Positions 1-10,510 of a DNA stretch of 64,000 nt are shown here, one piece after another (the first letter of the stretch is position 1; each line of letters starts with the position of its first letter). This DNA is from Larix kaempferi (lineage: Eukaryota; Streptophyta; Pinopsida; Pinales; Pinaceae). Below the pieces are notes generated by a model. That model saw only the letters and a program-made list of their open reading frames with translations. It had not been told where the DNA came from and did not search any database. The stretch spans positions 1,364,001-1,428,000 of the forward strand of contig BSBM01000965.1 of assembly GCA_027924585.1 (NCBI GenBank). Reading direction: 5' to 3'. The position numbers were made by a program, and so were the translations under genes.

Positions 1-191
1 TTATGTATCGAAGATCATGTTCTATCATGCTACACATCTATATGATGTCAAGATTGTAATTTGCTCGCTCACCTTGATCGTTGTTTCAGGTGTTTTTGTG
101 ACTTGGTTTTGTGGTTTCTTGCTCCTCTGACTTGGAATTATAATGTATTTTGACCATCGTTTCCCTCTGACCTCACACATTAGGGGGCATC
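1..191 (+). other. 3' end of an LTR retrotransposon internal region, with polypurine tract
   Basis: No coding sequence is recognisable in this short stretch. It ends in a purine-rich tract (TTAGGGGGCATC, about 180-191) directly before TGTTATAGG. That arrangement, polypurine tract then LTR, marks the 3' end of a plus-strand LTR retrotransposon whose body would lie left of the window. Copia or gypsy type cannot be decided. Confidence 0.45.
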
Positions 192-969
192 TGTTATAGG
201 TCAAATCTGCACTTCTCCATCCGTGATCACATTTCCCTGTTGATCACACAAAATGACACTTTGGATTGAAGAGCTTGATTGAATTGGATGAATTGTTGCT
301 AGAAGTACACTCTTCAGTTGAGATTAATGAAGTTCCTCCTGATTTTACCTCATGTACGCCCCTCTCTCTATAGCAGACTAGTGTACACCTTGAGAAAATA
401 CCCTACTTTGCTCAAGGAAAACCAGCATACATCTCCCAAAATGTGGTAAACGCATGTTGTAAAGCACAGAAGTTACTTACTATACGCTACTCTTGTTGTA
501 TGAAATCCGCATACATCTTAAGATGAAATCAAAAAATATATTAATTTGACGAATTGGGATTAGTTGAAGTTGGTTCTGCAACTTCCCTAACTTCCCAATT
601 CAACCACCTCTCGATCTAAACTGCCTACCTTGTCCCATAAATACAAGGAGGATCCATGAGAGGGGTTACATATACTTACACTTAGAGAGAAGAATTAGAA
701 AGAATACTTGGAGTACTGTTACGTTGGAGGAATTCTCAAGTCAGAGTGCAGAGCAGGATCCCAGGATCCGGTTGCAGAAGCATCTCTACACGTCAGGTAT
801 ATTGTACTGATTGATGTTTCTTTGACAATAAAAAGGTCCAAACACCCTTCCTGTCCCAATCGAGTATCTACTAGATTGTATATTCATTTGGATTAATATC
901 TTGTTATATTTGATGATAAAGTTGTTTATTCTTTCATCATGTTTATTATATCTAAGATACGTTGAGGAA
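192..969 (+). repeat. 3' LTR, first part, of an outer LTR retrotransposon
   Basis: The LTR begins TGTTATAGG after a polypurine tract. It contains a TATA-like stretch near 636-645 (ataaatacaa), which is plausible for an LTR promoter. It is interrupted at 969/970 by the complete chromovirus. Removing that insertion and one copy of its target duplication AGGAA joins this part to 12144-12382, which ends TTATAACA, an inverted match to the TGTTATA start. The joined LTR is about 1.0 kb. The 5' LTR lies outside the window, so the boundaries are inferred from terminal motifs only. Confidence 0.5.
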
Positions 970-2596
970 TGTAATGTCCCCTCCCATCATACCAGCATGA
1001 TAGAGGGAACGTGATGTTAAAACTGGGCATCTAGCCCCATATCCATTAAGTAAAAACTCTTTGATAAAAAGACATATACATGTGCATATTATAGAAACAC
1101 AACGGAATTAAAAATCATGTTTAATATCTAACATACATTCAACATTTTTGTGACAGCCATTAAATAAAGACATTGCAGAATTTATGAAAGAGAATACTTA
1201 TCTTATAACAAAGTAGTCCCAAGCAACAAGCTATGCATCTGCAACGTTCCACCCAACCATAGGCCATTTGTGCTTATCAACCTCTTGATACAACTGCCAC
1301 CCCCGAGCTGGGCATGATCTCTACAAGGAACCAGGGAACAATAGACTCACACATAGCCAAGCATACACCAAGATGAGCCAAGCCAATCTACAATTGGGTT
1401 TATCAGGCTACTAGGAAATGGAAAAGAAGAGTGGCTAAGCTAGTGAGCTCAAGCACAGAGCCAGGGGTAACCATACAAGATCTATCTAGCTTGGCACCCA
1501 CAATACCTACACGCCCAGCACAAGGAAGTATTCTTTTCACTGTTGTACAGTCTCTCAAGCCATACCTTCCCCATCTAGTGCTCTCAGGGTGTGCATAGAA
1601 GAGTTGCCAAAGCCCTCTTGAACTTCTTGAGAGGTTATCTCCCCCACTAGGTTTATCAAGCCCTCTCTATCCACTACCACTCCAATCTCTTGCTTACAGT
1701 CTCCAAATCTAACAGGGATGCAGATAACAGCAGAACCACAATTATTGGGCATGATAAAAACGTTTTTATAGTGAGATGCCCAAAGATGGGGTTTCTACCA
1801 GTTCAGAAAAATGTGGGAAAGCCCAAAAACGAAATGGAAATTGGGGAACAACCTTGGAGAGCAGAAATCATTTTCAGAAAAATGTCTATGGGCATTTTGG
1901 GGCAAAAATGACCTCCATCACAGTCCCAAATCATGGCCCTTCTCTCCCAGCTACTGTATATGCAAAAACGCGCTCCCAGGCATGGAAAATGCATGAAAAA
2001 TAGTGAAAAACGTGATGGGGAAAGACCCAGTAGTTCAGACTGCGTGAGAGAGGAAAGACTATGGGTTCAGAATGGCTTTTGGGCACCATTTCGTGGGTGT
2101 TTTCTTGCCCAAGGAGACAAAATACAATTTTCCAGGTTGATGGCTTGCCCATACACGAAATTGGCTGCTATACCTCTTCATTCCCAAGGCATTAATTGCC
2201 TCAACCAATTTTTGGAAGACTTAAATGATTGGGTCCATAACCCAAAATGGGTAGTTGGTGGTTTATGGGTTTTCTCATTGACACATGGATTAACACCATT
2301 GGCTCAAGGGTTTGAATAATTTCCCTCCCTATTCCTTGTAGAATCATGCCCCATCTCTTTGTTGCATTGCATAGCTAGTTGTGGGTATTTTCATTAAAAT
2401 TCGTATTTACATGATGTCTTATTTACATTGTGCCTATCTAGCATAAGAACCATAGGCATCTATTCCTTTAATTGCCGATACATAGAACGCTAAATCAATG
2501 GTGGGGCCTTGGCCTTGAGCTCCTCACCATGATTAAATAACAATATTTATATCATTTACGATTTAATGCAAAGGGGGTCAAAATGGGGACATTACA
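970..2596 (-). repeat. 3' LTR of the chromovirus
   Basis: The LTR starts TGTAATGTCCCC and ends GGGGACATTACA, with inverted termini. It is about 97 percent identical by eye to 10511-12138. Open frames on the plus strand within it (for example 1933-2319) also occur in the other copy, but they are antisense to the element and have no recognisable domain, so I do not call a gene. Confidence 0.93.
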
Positions 2597-2609
2597 TTCC
2601 CCTCCCCTT
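2597..2609 (-). other. Polypurine tract of the chromovirus
   Basis: On the minus strand this reads AAGGGGAGGGGAA immediately upstream of the 3' LTR start TGTAATG. This is the expected place and composition for the plus-strand DNA primer of an LTR retrotransposon. Confidence 0.85.
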
Positions 2610-2624
2610 ACATTAGCACTGTCC

Positions 2625-4172
2625 TCAGTGCTCATCAAAATTGAACAAAAATGGATATGCCACCCTCATGGCATCCTCCAGCTCCCATGTAGCCTCATCG
2701 GGACCGTAGTGCTTCCATTGCACCTTTACTTGTTCGATGGCTCCGTTCCGGAGCAATGTTACCTTCTTGTCTAGGATGCGCAATGGATCGGTTTGGAATT
2801 CTCCCTCGGGTTCCACCTGGATCACATCCCAATTAATCACATGGTTAGGATCATGTACATATTTCTTAAGCAAAGAGACATGAAAAACATTATGAGCTTT
2901 AGTGCTAGCAGGAAATGCAAGTCTATATGCAACTAGCCCTATTCTTTCAAGCACTTCAAATGGCCCACAATATCTAGGTGATAGCTTGGCACAACTCCCA
3001 AGCTTCAAGGAACTCTTCCTTGATCTCACTCTAAGATACACATGATCCCCAACATTGAATTCCCTATGCACTCTATGTTTATCTGCATAGCTTTTCTGTC
3101 TATCCTGGGCTGTTTTTAAATTCTGCCGGATCTTGGCAACTTCTTGCTCCATTTCATTAAGCAATTTTGGCCCAAGTACAATTTTGTTCACTAGATTGTC
3201 CCAAGTCACCGGTGTCCTACACCTTCTGCCGTACAAAGCATCATAAGGACTCATTCCCAACGATGCTTGTTTCCCATTGTTATATGCAAATTCTACCAAG
3301 TGTAGATAATCCTCCCACTTGGATGGTTTGTCCATTACATACATGCGGAGCATGTTAGAAATTATTGCCTTAGGCAACCCATGTAATCTGAAAATTTCCT
3401 TCATGAAAATATTTGCAATGGCATCGGCTTTGTGTGTGGACTTAACCAGTATAAAATGTGTTTCCTTTGTTAACTTGTCCACCACAACCATGATGGAATC
3501 ATGTTGTCTCACAGTCATTGGAAATCCTGTAATAAAGTCCATGGATATTACTTCCCATTTCCATTCTGGAATTGGCACTGGGAGCAATAAACCTGTTGGA
3601 TGTTGGTGTTCACTCTTCACTTGTTGACATTCCATGCACTTAGAAATGTATTCAGCGATGTCCTTCTTCATGCCTGGCCAAAAATAATATTTTCTTGCTG
3701 TAGCGATTGTTTTCTCATATCCTGGGTGACCAGAGTATGGAGCTTTATGGATTTCATCCATAACGATCCTCCTTAAATTTGCCGCATTTGGAATATAGAT
3801 TCTATTCTTATAAGTAAGAATTCTGTCTCCTTCCAAATGATAGCCTTCATACTTCTTTTCAAGGTTTTGTTGCTGCAATTTGCCCTTTATCTGCTCACAC
3901 ACTTCATCCTCAACCATATGGTTAACAATCTGCTGCTTCAAATCTAGTTGGCAAGTACTAAGCGCTGCCACATGCATTTCATGTACCTTCTTGCTGAGTG
4001 CACCAACCACCTTGTTTTCTTTCCCTTTTATGTGTTTGATTTCAAAATCAAATTCACACAAAAATTCCAACCATCTATCTTGCCTAGAATTTAAAGTTGG
4101 CCGATCAAACAAGTATTTCAGACCACAATGGTCTGTCCTTAACTCAAATTTTCTTCCCATTAAGTAATGCCT
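2625..4172 (-). pseudogene. Chromovirus pol C-terminal part: RNase H end, integrase, chromodomain
   Basis: An open stretch of just over 510 codons. In order it holds the end of RNase H (ELRTDHCGLKYLF; then KVVGALSKK, where the family normally has an Asp in VADALSR, so this Asp is now Gly), the H2C2 integrase zinc domain (about residues 135-180, ending CMECQQVK), the integrase core start MDFITGFP, the chromovirus C-terminal region (GDHVYLRVR, HNVFHVSLLKKY), and a chromodomain (ILDKKVTLLRNG, VQWKHYGPDEATWE). The core is broken near 3355: LHGLPKAIISN runs straight into MLRMYVMDKP. Family members have roughly 45 more residues here, including the second catalytic Asp and the Glu. The frame is kept. 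The product could not integrate DNA. Confidence 0.92.
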
Positions 4173-5045
4173 TCACATCTTTAAAGCATGTACTATGGCT
4201 GCAAGTTCTATATCATGAGTAGCATAGTTCTTCTCATGCTCCTTCAACTTTCTTGACTCATAGCATATCACGTGGTTGTCTTGCATAAGAACTCCTCCAA
4301 GTACTTGATTGCATGCATCGGTACACACCACAAAGTCTTTTTCCGAGTCTGCAATCTTCAAAATAGGTGCACTTGTAAGAAGATTTTTCAACCGTTGAAA
4401 ACTTTCCTCACATCTTGGTGACCATTCAAACTTTATCCCCTTCTTTTGCAAAGAAGTGATCGGGTTTGCAACCTTGGAGAATCCTTCGATAAACCTCCTG
4501 TAGTAACCAGCAAGGCCCATAAAAGATCTCACATCAGTCACATTCCTGGGATTTGGCCAATTCATAATGGTTTCAATCTTCTCAGGGTCTACAGTAATTC
4601 CTTTATCGGAGATGATGTGACCCAAATAATGAATTCTATCTTTATAAAAGTCACATTTGCTCAACTTTGCATACAGCTTATGCTCCCTTAGTAATTGCAT
4701 TGTCATCCTCAAATGTTCTTCATGCTCTTCTTCATTCTTAGAATTGATAAGAATTTCGTCTAGGAATACAAGAACAAACTTGTCCAAATACTTGCTAAAA
4801 ACATTATTCATGAGACACATGAATGTAGCTGGTGCATTTGTGAGACCGAATGGTACCACTACAAACTCATAGTGTCCATACCTTGTTCTAAAGGCTGTAT
4901 TATGAATATCTTCTTCTTTGATTCTTACCTGATGGTAACCAGACCTCAAGTCAATCTTTGAAAATACCTTTGCTCCTCTCATTTGGTCAAAAAGGTCATC
5001 AATTCGGGGCAATGGGTATTTGTTCTTCACAGTGAATTTGTTCAA
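4173..5045 (-). pseudogene. Chromovirus pol: reverse transcriptase and RNase H
   Basis: Encodes the RT palm and most of RNase H in frame with the segments on both sides. Visible landmarks are [37 protein letters not shown], the catalytic box now FLDEILI (family: Y/F-x-DD, so the second Asp is Glu, codon 4756-4758), [29 protein letters not shown], and the RNase H start [13 protein letters not shown]. The 3' boundary is an in-frame TGA (4173-4175) where the family has Trp before RHYL; TGG to TGA is a single G-to-A change. The 5' boundary is a TAG (5046-5048) after CIDYR where Gln is expected. Confidence 0.92.
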
Positions 5046-5621
5046 CTACCTGTAGTCAATACATAACCTGAGTGTTCCATCTTTCTTTTTCACAAACAGG
5101 ATAGGTGCTCCCCACGGGGACACACTTGGACTAATATATTTCTTTTCCAGCAACTCTTGTAATTGCATTTTCAATTCTAGCAATTCCAGTGTACTCATCC
5201 TGTAGGGTGTCTTAGACACTGGTGCCACTCCTGGCACAAGTTCAATTGTAAAGTCAATGTCTCTCTTTGGAGGAAGTCCTGGAATCTCATCAGGAAAAAC
5301 ATCCCTGAATTCTTGCAATACATGATAGTCCTCCAATTTAAGAGTTTCATTCTCCGTTGCCTCTAAAACATGCGTTGCATATAATTGACATCCCTTCCTA
5401 CAGAACCTCTTCAGCTGCATGGCTGAAACCTGTCTAACAGAAGTCACCTTTAGAATTCCTTTTACAACCCTCGGGTTTCCTTTTTCGTCCATGCATTCAA
5501 ATGTCTTATTGTAGCAGTCAAGTTTGACCCTGTGTGCCTCTAACCAATCCATTCCAATGAGAATATCATAGGAACCCAGTGGTAAAATATTCAAATCTGC
5601 AGAAGTGAATAGCCCATCCAT
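5046..5621 (-). pseudogene. Chromovirus pol: protease end and RT N-terminus
   Basis: Continues the polyprotein in the same frame. It contains [18 protein letters not shown], the conserved tail of the retropepsin region. The linker to RT follows ([27 protein letters not shown]) and then the RT N-terminus ([43 protein letters not shown]). It ends at TAG where family members have Gln (CAG to TAG). The upstream stop is TGA at 5631-5633, three codons before the first Met. Confidence 0.9.
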
Positions 5622-5630
5622 CTCTAATGG

Positions 5631-6614
5631 TCATTTCTCTACTATTTCACTAGCTTTTCTCTTGGTTCCAGTCGCTAGTTGAACTAACCATGATTTACTA
5701 TGCCTTAATTTCTTGAAAGCACAAACCTCAACAGTTCTAGGAGTGACATAATTGTGAGTAGATCCAGGATCAATCAAAATAGAAACACATTGCTTAGCAA
5801 TCTTACCTTCAACTTCAACCATAGTTGACTGATGATCTGCCTGGCGGTTGTCTAGTGCTGCATAGATTCTAGGGATTGTCCTCGCCACTTGACCCACAGT
5901 TTCAGCTCCTTGGATGTTGTGGACTTGATTTGCATTCCCATTCCGATGTGGACAGTTCCTAAGCATGTGGTCTCCTCCACAACCCCAACATTGATGTGGT
6001 TCTCTTGGTTCCTTTGGATCTCTTGGCTTGTCTCCCATCATCCTAGTTGGCTTAGTCACAACCTGTGATGGTTTCCTTTGCTGATTTTGGAATTGAGGAG
6101 GCTTGAACCCCTTCTTCCTTTGATCAAACTTTTCATTTTTCTTATCCTTCCATGCCTTATGAAATTCTGGTTTGCTTTTGTTTTGATCAAAGCAATACTT
6201 GGCCTTTCTTATGGCATCCTCTAGAGTTCGAGGTTCATCAAATTCAATTCTATCTTTATACGACTGGGGCAGTCCACTTAGGAAACGCTAAATTTTCACC
6301 TTATCATCTCGAATGTACCTGACATATCTTAGCAGCTCCAAGAATTTGTTTGCATATTCTTCCATGGTCAATTGTCCCAATCTCAGCTCATGGAACTCTT
6401 TGATCTTATCATCATAGTACCTATTAGAGAGGTACTTCTGCTTGAAGTATTTCTTGAACTGCTTCCACACAATCTTCCTTTCATTGATCTTCTTCACTTG
6501 CCTGATGTGTTCCCACCATATAGATGCTCTTCCATTCAAGTTGAAGATGGCTACCCTTGCCTTCATGTTTCCCGAGTAGTCTTGGACTTGGAAATACTTT
6601 CTCATCTCAAGAAG
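5631..6614 (-). pseudogene. Chromovirus gag C-terminal half, zinc knuckle and protease
   Basis: Begins with the gag core right after the inserted solo LTR (WLLEMRKYFQVQDY, then ASIWWEHIRQVK and FHELRLGQLTMEEYANKF). It is interrupted by TAG at 6288-6290 (VKI-stop-RFLSGLPQSY, where Gln is expected) and stays open in the same frame for 76 further codons. A gag zinc knuckle follows, CWGCGGDHMLRNC, with one residue fewer before the His than the usual CX2CX4HX4C. The retropepsin motif is IDPGSTHNYV, where the family has DSG or DTG, so the residue after the catalytic Asp is Pro. The segment ends at TGA 5631-5633. Confidence 0.88.
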
Positions 6615-6619
6615 CCAAG

Positions 6620-8549
6620 TGTTAGCTCTCCAGGAAACTACCTAGGGTTATAAGCTAGGTATGCCTGGTAACTTAAGAAATTATGTTTTTTGTAATGGGT
6701 GGATCAATGGGATGACTCAATCCGAGTATAGCATTCAGACATTCATCATGGTAAACAAATAAAACAGTGCTCTCAAGAATTGATTAATCAGCAAATACTT
6801 TGAAAAATGGATGAAGAAAAGGAATGTGACCAAACTAGTACAGAGTAGGGCTCGAGAGACATTCAAGAAACTAACATCAAGCTATGAGCTAAATAATGGG
6901 AAGAGACCATTCAAAGCTAGATAACATAGATAATAGTGAAAGGAAGATGGAAAGCTGATACCAAAGCTGAAAGAAACCTGTGATCTGTATTAGCATAAGA
7001 AAACTGAGTACAATAGCAGACTACTGCATCCAAAATCGAACCCTTTGTTCTCCAAATGACTTTCGCTTTATAGCCTTACAAGATCAAATCTAGATCCATG
7101 AAAAATGGATCAGATTTGCCCAAAAATAGTCAAACCAACAAGTGTAGGATGAGATCCTATAAAAATGGATCTGGAATGCTAATAATGGAAAATCAAATCA
7201 AAATAGGAAAAGATCATATCCAATGAGTCAAACTCTATCTTGAAAGCCCTGATATCCTCCAATCTCTTTGACAGGTGTAGAAAGCCTTCCAAGGCTGATG
7301 AATCATCATGAGAAATTCGAATTTGCCTCCTTTGGCAAAAATACAATATTTCTGCTCATTAACTAGTTCACCATTTTCACTTTTCAACCTTCTTAACCAT
7401 CAAATACATCAAGATAAACTCTTAAACCTGATGTATTTAATTATTATACATCATTAGAAACCAACTTCGAGAGATTTGGTTGAGAAAAAGTCAAATATGG
7501 GCAAAAATAGAAAAAACTGCCAAAAACAGGCTTTCGGCAGCTAACAATTCTGCTGATTTCGTGCCTTAGCCGCCGGAAGTCAGACCTTTCGGCAGCTAAT
7601 GAGCTCTGTGGGGCTCGCCTAAGCTGCCGAAAGCTGTAACTGTTTCAAAAATTAAAACCCAAAACGCTGCTTTCTGCTGATTTCGTGCCTTAGCCGCCGG
7701 AAGTCAGACCTTTCGGCAGCTAATGAGCTCTGTGGGGCTCGCCTAAGCTGCCGAAACCTGTAGGATTCCTGAAAAAATTGCCTTTGGAAAAAATCGATTT
7801 TCTCAACCGTCCGATGTCCGTTTTGCATGTTCGAATAGTCGATTTTGATCTACAGAACATAAGCTATCCATTGGTGCTTTTAGATTTGGATTTGGAGCTC
7901 GGGAAGGCCGTCGAAATTGCCCCGCAACCTCACGCGATTTCAGCAGAAAATTCCTCTTTGCCGATCTTTGTTGTTCTTCGAAAACACTTGCAGACTTGAG
8001 AAACTCGGCCACTTGTGGGCGAGACTTAAGGTACCAGACCCCTTCTAAGTCTATCCTCAGTGGGAGATTTGTTTTCACCATGGAATGATGAACTGTCACT
8101 TAATACCTGGAGACGATCTGTGCAACCAGAAGATATGTTTCCTCTGTAAGTTGAGTCACAGGCAGAGTACAGCAACTGTTTTATGAGTCACACACTAGCT
8201 GGAGTTTAAATCAATGAATGGATAGAGGCAAGGTTTAATCTAACTGATCCTCTCCACAAGACTGGCTATTCTTCAACTGCAATGATGAATCAGGCTTGCT
8301 TGACATTGGAGCGTGTAAAAGTAGGATTTTATTTTTTGCATATAGAAACATTTTCGGCAACTTATGTTTTGTCTGTTAACCCCCTTAGCTGCGGAAACTA
8401 ATCCTTTTCGGCCATTAAGCAAACTTCCACAGACTCAGTTAACTGCTGAAAGCTTAAATTTTCGAATTTTGAAACCCAAGACTCACAGAAAATAAAAATT
8501 TTACCCATTCTATCACCCAAAAAGACGGTGGTCAATTTGGGAGATAACA
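6620..8549. mobile_element. Solo LTR inserted in gag (5-bp TSD CCAAG)
   Basis: The gag reading frame is split between EVEAW (right) and WLLEMRKYF (left). The inserted 1930 bp starts TGTTAGCTCTCC and ends GGGAGATAACA, giving TG...CA with similar inverted ends. It is flanked by CCAAG at 6615-6619 and 8550-8554. No second LTR copy or retrotransposon protein is visible inside, so a solo LTR left by recombination is the simplest reading. A small non-autonomous element is possible. It contains a TTCGGCAGCT motif family and an 85-bp direct repeat. Confidence 0.85.
7548..7756. repeat. 85-bp direct repeat with hairpin arms
   Basis: Two virtually identical 85-bp copies lie at 7548-7632 and 7672-7756, offset by 124 bp. 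Within each copy TTTCGGCAGCTAA is followed about 30 bp later by CCTAAGCTGCCGAAA, an inverted repeat that can form a hairpin. Weaker relatives of the same arms lie at about 8350-8455. Confidence 0.85.
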
Positions 8550-8554
8550 CCAAG

Positions 8555-9098
8555 CTTCAACTTCTTGACCCAACTTTATCTCTCCATCAAATGTAGGAGG
8601 TTTCACCTTCTTAAATTCCCCATGTGAATTGCTCTTGTAGTGCCTCTTCCTCTTGCTTCTACGAGACGAAGAGCTTGAACCCTCAATGGATTCTTCAGAG
8701 TTAGATGATTCATTAGAAGAGATTTCTGGAGTATATGTTCTGTCTGTAGAAACTCTTTTTGAGCTACTGGCCCTCTTGCGGGAATTCCTCCTAGAGGTAC
8801 TCCCACCCCTTTCTACATTTGATGTCAGATGCCCAGAGTTTATTTTCCTTTGGATGTCTGTCAAACTCTGCAACATCGCTGCATTCAACTGATTTTGTTC
8901 TTCCTGAGCTTTAATCATCCTTTCATTGTCTTCTCTACAGCTTTGCAACTCCACCCTTAGGCTTCTCATGGTGGCTGCAATACTTGGAGGAGTCTCTTGA
9001 TTTTTTCTCCCATTAGATTCTGTTTCAACATTTTCAACATGTATGTTCTCCCCCATGGAATCTGTCTCAGGCTCATAGAGATCCTGTGCATCATCCAT
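8555..9098 (-). pseudogene. Chromovirus gag N-terminal part
   Basis: Starts at the ATG at 9096-9098 (MDDAQDLYEPETD); an open frame extends 11 codons upstream from a TTG, but the ATG is the credible start. It has a helical, polar N-terminal half (SIAATMRSLRVELQS, ERMIKAQEEQNQLN), a Ser/Arg-rich linker, then KKVKPPTFDGE, the usual entry to the Retrotrans_gag core. The frame is cut at EVEAW by the solo LTR, which adds a few foreign codons and a stop. The rest of gag resumes at 6614. Confidence 0.85.
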
Positions 9099-9408
9099 AA
9101 TGTTGCTTTTCTTGACCCAACCAAGATCCAAAACTTTCTAACTGTACTATCTAGAGTGTTGCCCTGATGTAACTGTAATTCTGCAAAATGTGTTTATCTA
9201 CACAATTGTTAGCTTCATTATATTCTCAAAATTCATAACTTACTTTCATGCACGTGGGAAAATGTTATATTGACAATTTGTCAAATCATAGAATTTTCTC
9301 ACAATCAACGACATATGAGGGGGGACAAAGGGGGTCATGGGGGCTTGCCCCCTTGTGGGCCATTGTAGGGCGGGTCGAGGGTAGCGCCCTCGTTTTTTTT
9401 TTGTAAAT

Positions 9409-10375
9409 CTTTCCGCAATTTCAGGGCGATTTGCCGAACGCTTCCGCAATTGCGGAACGACTCGCGGAATCCTTCCATAATTTCGGAACGATTCGCGGAA
9501 TACTTCCGCAGTTTCGGAAGACATTCCGGAATGTGTTCCACAACTGCAGAAGACATTCCGGAATGTGTTCCACAACTGCAGAAGACATTCCGGAATTCCT
9601 TCCGCAGTTGCGGAAGACTTTCCGAAATTATTTCCGTAGTTGCGGAAGACATTCTGGAATTCTTTCCGTAGTTGCGGAAGACATTCCGAAATTCCTTCCG
9701 CAGTTGCGGAAGACTTTTCGAATTCTTTCCGCAGTTGCGGAAGACATTCCGGAATTATTTCCGCAGTTGTAGAAGACATTCCAGAATTCTTTCCACAGTT
9801 GTGGAAGACTTTCCGAAATTCTTTCCATAGTTGCGGAAGACATTCTAGAATTCTTTCAGTAGTTGCGGAAGACATTCCGAAATTCTTTCCGCAGTTGCGG
9901 AAGACTTTCCGGAATTCTTTCCGCAGTTGCGGAAGACATTCCGGAATTCTTTCCGTAGTTGCGGAAGACATTCCGGAATTCTTTCCGCAATTGCAGAAGA
10001 CTTTCCGAAATTCTTTCCGCAGTTGCGGAAGACATTCCGGAATTCTTTCCGTAGTTGCGGAAGACTTTCCGAAAATCTTTCCGCAGTTGTAGAAGACTTT
10101 CCGAAATTCTTTCTGTGGTTTCGGAAGAGAATTCCTTCCGCGGTTTCGGAAGAGAATTCCTTCTGTAGTTTCGGAAGATAACTCCTTCCGCAGTTTTGGG
10201 GCGGTTCGCGGAACCCTTCCGCAAATTTCGGAACGATTTCCCGAACTCTTCCGCGTTGCAGAACGATTCGCGGAATCCTTCCTCAATTTCAGGGCGACTT
10301 CCTGAACTCTTTCGCATTGCGGAATGATTCGCGAAATCCTTCCGCAATTGCGGGGCAACTTCCCGAATTCTTCCC
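9409..10375. repeat. 32-bp palindromic tandem array in the chromovirus leader
   Basis: About 30 imperfect copies of a 32-bp unit. The core (about 9515-10130) keeps an exact 32-bp spacing, for example unit starts at 9601, 9633, 9665 and 9697. Each unit holds two near-palindromes, TTCCGCAGTTGCGGAA and ATTCCGGAAT. The edges carry related variants with a GATTCGCGGAATCC-type segment. The array sits between the primer site and gag, in what would be the 5' untranslated leader. The unit has no stop codon in any of six frames, so long open frames on both strands (for example 9246-10508 minus and 9640-10092 plus) are expected by-products. It is CpG-rich against an AT-rich background. Confidence 0.92.
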
Positions 10376-10495
10376 GAAACAGACTTAAACAAAAATTTCC
10401 AAAAACTCTTAAAACAATTTCGGATTCTTCTTTCCTTCTTCCTGTGATGACTATAATCTGATTTGGCCCATAGAGGTCCAATGCTGCAACAAGCA

Positions 10496-10507
10496 GCTCT
10501 GATACCA
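10496..10507 (-). other. Primer binding site, tRNA-iMet, chromovirus
   Basis: The minus strand reads TGGTATCAGAGC, complementary to the 3' end of plant initiator-Met tRNA. It lies three bases inside the 5' LTR boundary at 10511. Confidence 0.93.
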
Positions 10508-10510
10508 AAA

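Noticed and set aside
708-896. Small host gene at the left edge
   Set aside because: Lies inside the outer LTR, is short, and has no recognisable domain.
6954-6964. AGCTGATACCA as a tRNA-iMet primer site inside the solo LTR
   Set aside because: Only the inner bases match, no LTR boundary lies next to it, and no second LTR is present.
9246-10508. 420-codon minus-strand frame as a protein gene
   Set aside because: It is the 32-bp array read through; every frame is open on both strands and the start is a TTG within the primer binding site.
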